Source: a bacterium
Lineage (GTDB): Bacteria > UBA9089 > UBA9088 > JAGUXG01
Direction of reading: 5' to 3'
Length of the DNA: 18,599 nucleotides
Assembly: GCA_030018505.1 (NCBI GenBank)
Contig: JASEHO010000013.1
Coordinates: forward strand, 1 to 18,599
The notes under the pieces were generated by a model. The model was not told the origin of the DNA, searched no databases, and worked only from the letters and a program-made list of their open reading frames with translations. The position numbers and the translations under genes were made by a program. Below are positions 12,880 to 18,599 of the stretch, one piece after another (position 1 is the stretch's first letter; every line of letters starts with the position of its first letter).

Positions 12880-13017
12880 AAAGGGAATTCATTGCAAAAT
12901 TATCAATTATCAATTAGCAATTAACAATGAAGAAAAGGAATAATCTTAAAATGCTAATTGTTAGTTTTACATTTTACATTGAACTTTACTCGGTTACTTC
13001 AGATAAGTAAAGTGTTA
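12838..13017 (+). mobile_element. MITE-like element, copy B, overlapping a gene end
   Basis: This 180-bp copy has left end GTAACTATTTACCCATCT (12838-12855) and right end AGATAAGTAAAGTGTTA (13001-13017), whose complement resembles the left end. The left 80 bp are almost identical to copy A, and the right block TTTTACATTTTACATTGAAC is shared too. Relative to A it has about 13 extra bases (TTTACTCGGTTAC) near the right end. That stretch allows an inner hairpin between ACTTTACT and AGTAAAGT. No target duplication is visible. The first 42 bp code for the C-terminus of the LOG-like protein. Confidence 0.7.
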
Positions 13018-13021
13018 TAAT
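13016..13021 (+). promoter_or_regulatory. Perfect -10 box at the element B/flank junction
   Basis: TATAAT at 13016-13021 takes its first two bases from element B and four from the flank. A weak -35 (TTACTT, 12994-12999) lies 16 nt upstream within the element. Transcription would start about 4 nt before the ATG of the ABC ATPase gene, which has no SD, so a nearly leaderless mRNA is possible. Confidence 0.4.
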
Positions 13022-13031
13022 ACTATAAATA

Positions 13032-13943
13032 ATGATTAAGGTAAGTGATATTAGAAAGGCATTTTCAGGCATTAGAGCTCTTGATGGAATCTCCTTTTCT
13101 GTGGCAAAGGGTGAGGTTCTGGGATTTCTTGGTCCAAATGCCGCAGGCAAGACAACAACTATGCGTATTCTCACCACCTATCTTGCCGCAGATAGTGGAG
13201 AGGTTGAGATTGCTGGCTATAATGTCAAAAAAGAGCCTTTAGAGGTAAAAAGAAGGCTTGGTTACCTTCCAGAGAATGCCCCTATTTATTCTGAAATGGA
13301 GGTGAGTGATTTCCTATCCTTTGTAGCAGAGGTAAGAGGGGTAAGCAAGAACAAGATACAAGAAACAGTGGATACCTGCTATTTATCCAATGTCTATAGG
13401 CGACCTATCGGTGAGCTTTCAAGGGGCTTTCGTCAAAGGGTAGGCTTAGCCTCTGTTCTTCTTCATAACCCGGAGATACTTATTTTGGATGAGCCAACAG
13501 CAGGGCTTGACCCAATTCAAATTATAGAGATTCGTTCGCTCATCAAGGAGATTGGCAAGGAAAAGACCATCATCCTTTCAACCCATATCCTGCCTGAAGC
13601 CCAATCTACTTGTGACAGGGTGGTAATTATCAACAAAGGAAAGATTGTCGGCTGTGGAAGACCAGAAGAGCTTTCTTCGATGATAAAGAGAAGGAATTTC
13701 TACATCACCCTTAAAGGAAAAGAGATTTTCCAGAAGATTGAAAAGCTATCGAAAGTAGAAAAGATTGAAAGACTCTCTTTTGAGGGTGATGAGGAAAGGT
13801 ATAAGATACACACATCTATTGATATAGCAGAAGAACTCTTCCATTTTGCTGTAAGCAAAGACTTGATTTTGAAAGAATTAAGATTAGAAGAGGCATCATT
13901 AGAGGATGTCTTCCTTTCCCTTACCAAAGAAGAGCCTTTATGA
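13032..13943 (+). CDS. ABC-2-type transporter ATP-binding protein
   Basis: The 303-residue product is the ATPase of an ABC-2-type (GldA/CcmA/NatA-like) transporter, working at the inner membrane. It has Walker A GPNAAGKT (34-41), the variant signature LSRGFRQR (129-136) typical of this subgroup, Walker B ILILDEP with E154, and switch His H185 (LSTHIL). The C-terminal 90 residues form the usual extension ending in EEASLEDVFLSLTKEE. The expected membrane partner (ABC-2 permease, often GldF/GldG-like) is absent: the next gene is a ROK kinase, overlapping by ATGA. The permease must lie elsewhere or be lost. The substrate cannot be told. No SD is seen. Confidence 0.88.
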   Translation: MIKVSDIRKAFSGIRALDGISFSVAKGEVLGFLGPNAAGKTTTMRILTTYLAADSGEVEIAGYNVKKEPLEVKRRLGYLPENAPIYSEMEVSDFLSFVAEVRGVSKNKIQETVDTCYLSNVYRRPIGELSRGFRQRVGLASVLLHNPEILILDEPTAGLDPIQIIEIRSLIKEIGKEKTIILSTHILPEAQSTCDRVVIINKGKIVGCGRPEELSSMIKRRNFYITLKGKEIFQKIEKLSKVEKIERLSFEGDEERYKIHTSIDIAEELFHFAVSKDLILKELRLEEASLEDVFLSLTKEEPL

Positions 13944-14806
13944 AAAGAATTGGCATAGATATTGGTGGCACAAAGATTCAGGCTGGACTTGTTTTAGGGG
14001 ATAAAATACTCAAAAAAATAAAAGCGCCAACACCTGCGTCTGCAAAAGATGGTCTATTATTGATTGAAACCCTGCTTAATGAGCTAACTAAAAAAGAAGA
14101 GATTGCTGGTATAGGTATTGGAGTGGCTGGGTTTATTGATATTCAAAAGGGAGAGATAATCTCAAGCCCTAATCTTCCTTTCTGGAATGGATTTCCTCTA
14201 AAGAAGGCAATGGAGGAAAGGTTCAAAGGCGCTATTTTTGTTGATAATGATGTTAATTGTGCTACTTTAGCTGAAGCAAGGTTCGGTGTAGGTATTGGAA
14301 AGAAGAATATAGTTGGTATATTTGTTGGAACAGGGATTGGAGGTGGAATACTTATTGATGACAAGTTGATTCACGGTGCAACTTGTAGTGGTGTAGAGAT
14401 TGGTCATATCACCATTAATCCCAAAGGACCTGTTTGTATGTGTGGAAGAAGGGGGTGTCTTGAGGCATATTCTGGTGGCTGGGCAATTATGAAGTATGCT
14501 TGTTATAAAGCGAAGAATGTGGATGAGGTTGTCAGACTATCAAAGGAAGGAGATAAAAAGGCAAATCTTTCTTTAGAAAGGGCAGGAAAGGGTTTGAGCC
14601 TCTGTCTCGCCAATCTTATTACCACATTAAGTCCAGATATGGTTATCCTTGGAGGCGGTGTAATAAAAGCAGCACCTATAATATTTGAAATGGTAAAAAC
14701 CCAAGTGCCTTTGATTGCCTTACCTGTTGCTATGAGAGATGTCCAGATAGAGATGGCTAAATTCAAGGAAGAAGCAGGTTTTTTGGGTGCATCTTTACTT
14801 GGTTAA
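13940..14806 (+). CDS. ROK-family sugar kinase (probable glucokinase)
   Basis: The 288-residue product should phosphorylate glucose or a related hexose/N-acetylhexosamine with ATP in the cytoplasm. The phosphate-binding motif is GIDIGGTKIQAGL (5-17). The likely catalytic Asp is D104 in VDNDVNCATLAEA. GTGIGGGIL (130-138) is the second phosphate loop. The ROK zinc site is H156 with C166, C168 and C173 in CMCGRRGCLEAYSGG. The length is slightly under the usual 300-320. All catalytic motifs are intact, so it is a kinase rather than a ROK repressor, and there is no N-terminal HTH. Its ATG overlaps the stop of the ABC ATPase gene. The pairing with that gene may reflect only operon packing. Confidence 0.88.
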   Translation: MKRIGIDIGGTKIQAGLVLGDKILKKIKAPTPASAKDGLLLIETLLNELTKKEEIAGIGIGVAGFIDIQKGEIISSPNLPFWNGFPLKKAMEERFKGAIFVDNDVNCATLAEARFGVGIGKKNIVGIFVGTGIGGGILIDDKLIHGATCSGVEIGHITINPKGPVCMCGRRGCLEAYSGGWAIMKYACYKAKNVDEVVRLSKEGDKKANLSLERAGKGLSLCLANLITTLSPDMVILGGGVIKAAPIIFEMVKTQVPLIALPVAMRDVQIEMAKFKEEAGFLGASLLG

Positions 14807-15109
14807 GCAGATTATAATTTTGACCTCTTAAAATAATTCTTTACAAAATATGGCAAAGGAGATATACTTCATCAAACTAAAATAGGAGGTTTTTTCTGTT
14901 ATACTATACCGAGATAGAAGTGCTTTTGAAGGAAAAAGGAGCATCAGAGCAAAAGAGCACCAGTAAGGAAAAAGGGGCACCAGAGCACCAGTAAAGAATT
15001 TGACTGATACTCTTTTTGACTGGTGCACTGATGACTAATACTATGGTGACTGGTGCACTGATGACTGGTGCACTTTCTGTTACTTCAGGTATAAATTAGA
15101 GAGAGAAAA
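14807..15109 (+). repeat. Repeat-rich intergenic region before rpoB
   Basis: No gene is supported in these 303 bp. AGAGCACCAGTAA occurs at 14954-14966 and 14982-14994. On the other side a 20-nt unit, TGACTGGTGCACTGATGACT, occurs at 15017-15036 and 15047-15066, with a partial third copy to 15074. GCACCAGT and ACTGGTGC are inverted relative to each other, so hairpins can form in an rpoB leader. GTTACTTCAG (15081-15090) also occurs near the right end of element B and may be a remnant. A second weak promoter candidate is TTGACC (14820-14825) with TACAAA (14842-14847). Confidence 0.75.
15016..15044 (+). promoter_or_regulatory. Candidate rpoB promoter within the repeats
   Basis: TTGACT (15016-15021), a 17-nt spacer and TACTAT (15039-15044, 4/6) would start transcription near 15051, about 59 nt before the rpoB ATG. 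The -35 lies at the edge of the first 20-nt repeat unit. Several other weak matches exist, so this is one candidate only. Confidence 0.3.
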
Positions 15110-18100
15110 ATGGACAAAACTATAAACTTTGGTAAGTTCAAAGAAAAATTAAACCCACCGGATCTTATGGCCATCCAACGCGACTCTTATGAATGGTTTC
15201 TGCAAAAAGGCATTCCATCAGCCCAAAGAAAGAAACATGGCTTACAAGAACTTTTCTTGGAAACATTTCCAATAGAGGATTTTAATAGCCGGGTTGTTTT
15301 AGAGTTCATAGAATATTCTATTGGTGAACCAAAACTGACAGAGAGAGAATGTCAAGACAAAGAGACAACTTATGGTGCGCCCCTTAGAGCAAGGCTCAGG
15401 CTAATCTATAAAGAGACAGGAGAGATAAAAGAGCAGGATGTCTTTATGCGGGAGATCCCCCTAATGACTGAACGCGCCACATTTATTATCAATGGAGCAG
15501 AAAGGGTTGTTGTCAACCAACTCCATAGGTCACCTGGTATCTATTACTCTTATGATAAAACTGAAGACCTATACGGCTGTAGAATCCTTCCATATCATGG
15601 AGCCTGGGTAGAATTTGAAATAGACCCAACTAACCTTGTTTATGCAAGGCTCAGCAAGAAAAGAAGGATTTTGGTTACAACCCTATTGCGTGCCTTGGGA
15701 TACAGCTCTAATACTGAAATACTCTCTCTTTTTTCCAAAAAGAAAAAATCCCTTCCTGTTACCAAAAAGCTCCTTTCAATGAGACTTGCTGAGGATATCC
15801 TTAGTGAAAAAGAGAAGCTTATAGCCAGTGCAGGAGATAGGATAACAGAGGAATTACTTGAAACACTTAAAAAGGCAGGGATTGTAAAAGCCTCTATCTT
15901 TCCTGTAGATCAAACCCAGGCTTTGCCAATTCTAAATACATTAGAAAAAGACGAAGCCACTACTCCCAAAAAAGCTTTGCTGAAGATTGCTGGTATTTTA
16001 AGGCCAGGAGAACCACCTAATGCAGATAATACCAAAGAAAGCCTTAATAAGATGCTCTTTGACCAGAAGTTTTATGACTTAGGAAGCGTGGGTAGATATA
16101 AGATGAATCAGAAATTGGAGATTAACATTCCACTTACTCAAAGATCGCTGATTAAGGAAGATATAATAGAGGCGATAAAATACTTGATCTCCTTTACTAA
16201 CAAAGAAAAGAAGCCAGATGATATTGACCACCTTGGAAACAGAAGAATAAGAAGCATTGGAGAGCTCCTTTCTAATCACTTGCGTGCAGGATTTGCAAGA
16301 ATGGAGAGGTCTGTGAAAGAGAAGATGACTATGCAAGACATTGATACAATGACGCCTCAGAGCGTAATGAATGTTCGTCCAATCACTGCAGGCATCTCTG
16401 AGTTCTTTGGCTCATCCCAACTTTCGCAGTTTATGGACCAAACAAATCCATTATCAGAGCTTACACACAAAAGAAGACTGTCAGCTCTTGGTGTGGGTGG
16501 GCTTACCAAAGAAAGGGCAGGGTTTGAGGTTCGAGATATTCACCTTTCACACTATGGAAGAATATGTCCCATAGAGACGCCTGAAGGTCCAAATATTGGC
16601 TTAATCTCTTCTCTCTCTGTTTATGCCAGACCAAATGAGTTTGGATTTCTTGAAACACCATATTTCAAAGTAAAAGAGGCAAAGACAACAGATGAGATTG
16701 TCTATCTTACTGCTGACCAGGAGACAAATTACAACATTGCTTATGCTGGAACAAGTATTGATGAAGATGGAAGATTTACTGATGAGACAATATCTGTCCG
16801 AAGAGGAGAGGAATTTCCTACAGTGTCAAGGGAGAAGGTTGACCTTATTGATGTTTCACCCAAACAACTTCTCTCTATCTCTACAGCCCTCATTCCTTTT
16901 TTAGAGCATGACGATGCCAACAGGGCGCTTATGGGTTCAAATATGCAGAGACAGGCTGTTCCTCTTCTCTATTCAGAGCCACCCCTTGTAACTACAGGGA
17001 TGGAAGAAAAAATTATTCGCGACTGTGGAATAGCTATTGTAGCTAAAGCTAATGGTGTGGTAAAAAAGGTTACTGCAGATAGGATTGAGATAGAAGAGAC
17101 CAACAAAAAGAAGAAGATATACAGCTTAATGAAGTATAACCGTTCAAATCAAGGAACCTGTATTAACCAAAGACCTGTAGTAAAAGAAGGTCAAAAGATA
17201 GAAAAGGGTGATATTATTACAGGAGGGTCGTCCATTGCTGATGGAAAATTAGCCTTAGGCAAAAACCTTCTTGTAGCCTTTATGCCTTGGGAGGGCTATA
17301 ACTTTGAAGATGCTATTATCCTCTCTGAAAGGATGCTGAAAGAGGATGTTTTTACCTCTATTTATATAGATAAGTTTGAGATTGAAGCCAGGGATACGCA
17401 ACTGGGAACCGAATCTATAACCCGTGATATTCCAAACATAGGAGAAGATGCCTTAAAAGACTTAGATGAGCGAGGAATTGTCCGATTGGGTGCGATTGTC
17501 AGAGCTTCTGATATATTGGTAGGCAAGGTAACTCCAAAGGGAGAGAAGGATCTCTCTCCTGAATATAAGCTCCTGTATTCTATATTTGGAGAAAAGGTAA
17601 GAGAGGTAAGGGATACATCTTTAAGAATGCCTTATGGTGATGAAGGAATAGTGATAGAAATAAAGCATTTTTCTGCCAAAAAAGGAGATAACCTGCCTAC
17701 AGGAATAGAGGATTTAATTAAGGTATTTGTGGCTAAGAAGAGAAAGATTACTGTAGGGGATAAAATGGCTGGCCGCCACGGAAATAAAGGGGTTGTATCC
17801 AAGATACTTTTAGAGGAAGATATGCCTCATCTTCCAGATGGAACTCCAGTGGATATAGTTCTAAACACTTTATCCATTCCTTCAAGAATGAATGTGGGAC
17901 AGCTTTTTGAAACTTACCTTGGATGGGCAATAAAAGAGCTTGGAGAAAAGGCTGCAGTCTGTCCTGTTTTTGACTCAGCTTCTGAAAAAGAGATAAAAGA
18001 ATTACTTGAGAAAGCAGGTCTTCCAGGGGATGGAAAGATAACTCTATATGATGGTAGGACAGGAGAGCCTTTCGAGAACAAGGTTTCTTGTGGTTATATC

Positions 18101-18511
18101 TACATAATGAAATTGGCGCATTTAGTTGAGGATAAGGTCCATGCCCGTTCAATTGGACCATACTCTTTAGTAACTCAGCAACCGCTGGGTGGAAAGGCTC
18201 AGTTTGGTGGGCAGAGATTCGGAGAGATGGAGGTATGGGCTTTAGAGGCCTATGGTGCCTCTCATATACTTCAGGAGTTGCTAACCATAAAGAGCGATGA
18301 TATTATGGGTAGGGCAAAGGCTTATGGGTCTATAGTCCGGGGTGAGAATGTAAAGCCGCCAGGCATACCTGAGTCCTTCAATGTTTTAATCAATGAGCTC
18401 AGGGGTTTAGCTCTAAATGTTAATATTACGGATGAAAAGGGAAATATAATAAATCTTAAAGAACTATCTTCTGAAAAAGAGGAACAATTCCTGCCATTTA
18501 GAGGAGAATAA
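15110..18511 (+). CDS. rpoB: RNA polymerase beta subunit
   Basis: The 1133-residue product is complete, from MDKTINFGKFKEKLNPPDL to a C-terminus ending LPFRGE. It is close to the compact form of the subunit and far shorter than the E. coli protein (1342), so large lineage inserts are absent. The rifampicin region GSSQLSQFMDQTNPLSELTH (434-453) is followed by KRRLSALGVGGL, with D443, H453 and S458 at the positions of E. coli D516, H526 and S531, i.e. the sensitive-type residues. ALGVGG has Val462 where Pro is nearly universal. The active-site motif GDKMAGRHGNKG contains K885 and K893, equal to E. coli K1065 and K1073. The SD (GAGAG) is modest. rplJ and rplL, its usual upstream neighbours, are replaced by a ROK kinase and repeats. 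No rpoC start is visible in the 88 nt that follow. Confidence 0.98.
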   Translation: MDKTINFGKFKEKLNPPDLMAIQRDSYEWFLQKGIPSAQRKKHGLQELFLETFPIEDFNSRVVLEFIEYSIGEPKLTERECQDKETTYGAPLRARLRLIYKETGEIKEQDVFMREIPLMTERATFIINGAERVVVNQLHRSPGIYYSYDKTEDLYGCRILPYHGAWVEFEIDPTNLVYARLSKKRRILVTTLLRALGYSSNTEILSLFSKKKKSLPVTKKLLSMRLAEDILSEKEKLIASAGDRITEELLETLKKAGIVKASIFPVDQTQALPILNTLEKDEATTPKKALLKIAGILRPGEPPNADNTKESLNKMLFDQKFYDLGSVGRYKMNQKLEINIPLTQRSLIKEDIIEAIKYLISFTNKEKKPDDIDHLGNRRIRSIGELLSNHLRAGFARMERSVKEKMTMQDIDTMTPQSVMNVRPITAGISEFFGSSQLSQFMDQTNPLSELTHKRRLSALGVGGLTKERAGFEVRDIHLSHYGRICPIETPEGPNIGLISSLSVYARPNEFGFLETPYFKVKEAKTTDEIVYLTADQETNYNIAYAGTSIDEDGRFTDETISVRRGEEFPTVSREKVDLIDVSPKQLLSISTALIPFLEHDDANRALMGSNMQRQAVPLLYSEPPLVTTGMEEKIIRDCGIAIVAKANGVVKKVTADRIEIEETNKKKKIYSLMKYNRSNQGTCINQRPVVKEGQKIEKGDIITGGSSIADGKLALGKNLLVAFMPWEGYNFEDAIILSERMLKEDVFTSIYIDKFEIEARDTQLGTESITRDIPNIGEDALKDLDERGIVRLGAIVRASDILVGKVTPKGEKDLSPEYKLLYSIFGEKVREVRDTSLRMPYGDEGIVIEIKHFSAKKGDNLPTGIEDLIKVFVAKKRKITVGDKMAGRHGNKGVVSKILLEEDMPHLPDGTPVDIVLNTLSIPSRMNVGQLFETYLGWAIKELGEKAAVCPVFDSASEKEIKELLEKAGLPGDGKITLYDGRTGEPFENKVSCGYIYIMKLAHLVEDKVHARSIGPYSLVTQQPLGGKAQFGGQRFGEMEVWALEAYGASHILQELLTIKSDDIMGRAKAYGSIVRGENVKPPGIPESFNVLINELRGLALNVNITDEKGNIINLKELSSEKEEQFLPFRGE

Positions 18512-18531
18512 TGAGTAGCATTTCCTTTCAC

Positions 18532-18599
18532 GTAACACTTTACTCATCTTGAGTAATAATCTCTATCGGTGAGGGAAAAATTCAATGTAAAATGCAAAA
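18532..18599 (+). repeat. Dispersed MITE-like repeat, copy D (cut by window edge)
   Basis: It begins GTAACACTTTACTCATCT 20 nt after the rpoB stop. The order of ends resembles the left end of copies A and B, and the 18-nt end equals the complement of copy A's right end almost perfectly. Later TTCAATGTAAAAT is shared with copy C. The remaining sequence has diverged and the right end lies outside the window. Confidence 0.5.

Noticed and set aside
14828..15028. 66-residue minus-strand ORF before rpoB
   Set aside because: It is made of the CACCAGT/ACTGGTG repeats and AT-rich sequence, has no SD, and shows no domain.

Overview
The window looks like a piece of chromosome from an AT-rich, probably uncultured Gram-negative-type (diderm) bacterium. 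It has type IV pilus minor-pilin genes with a PilY1-like adhesin, a FlgM-like anti-sigma factor behind a near-consensus sigma-28 promoter, an MsbA-like exporter, and a short-form RNA polymerase beta subunit without large lineage insertions. I cannot name the phylum. Both window ends lie inside copies of one dispersed repeat, as expected for a contig broken at repeats.

Minus-strand block (1-2938). A promoter drives tRNA-Thr(GGT), then proC, a 21-codon remnant that looks like yggU (DUF167), a secreted TPR protein, a 56-residue HicB-like protein and dcd (dCTP deaminase). proC, the remnant, the TPR gene and hicB are joined by successive ATGA stop/start overlaps; dcd follows after 13 nt with a strong Shine-Dalgarno (SD). 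The TPR gene carries a heptanucleotide tandem array whose unit is not a multiple of three.

Pilus block (2954-9270, plus strand). A divergent promoter leads into FimT/GspH-, PilV-, PilW- and PilX-like minor pilins, a 1265-residue PilY1-like protein and a small secreted protein. Minor pilins prime the pilus, and PilY1 sits at its tip as a calcium-dependent adhesin. The pilV-like gene is split by an 85-bp insert with 9-bp terminal inverted repeats (8/9) and flanking 8-bp direct repeats. It lies exactly in the prepilin cleavage-site codons and keeps the frame. This is the most unusual feature of the window.

Middle block (9283-14806). An RRM RNA-binding protein has its own promoter and a long leader. 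An ABC exporter runs on the minus strand. Divergent from it are a sigma-28 promoter with flgM, then a LOG/TIGR00725-like protein, an ABC-2-type ATPase and a ROK sugar kinase. Two nearly complete 170-180 bp MITE-like elements lie here. One is flanked by 9-bp direct repeats and sits at a terminator-like hairpin. The other supplies the last codons of the LOG-like gene and part of a -10 box for the next gene.

Right block (14807-18599). A 303-bp repeat-rich intergenic region precedes rpoB, which lacks its usual rplJ-rplL neighbours and is followed by another partial repeat copy. Products, promoters and mobility are inferred from sequence reading alone; no database search was possible.
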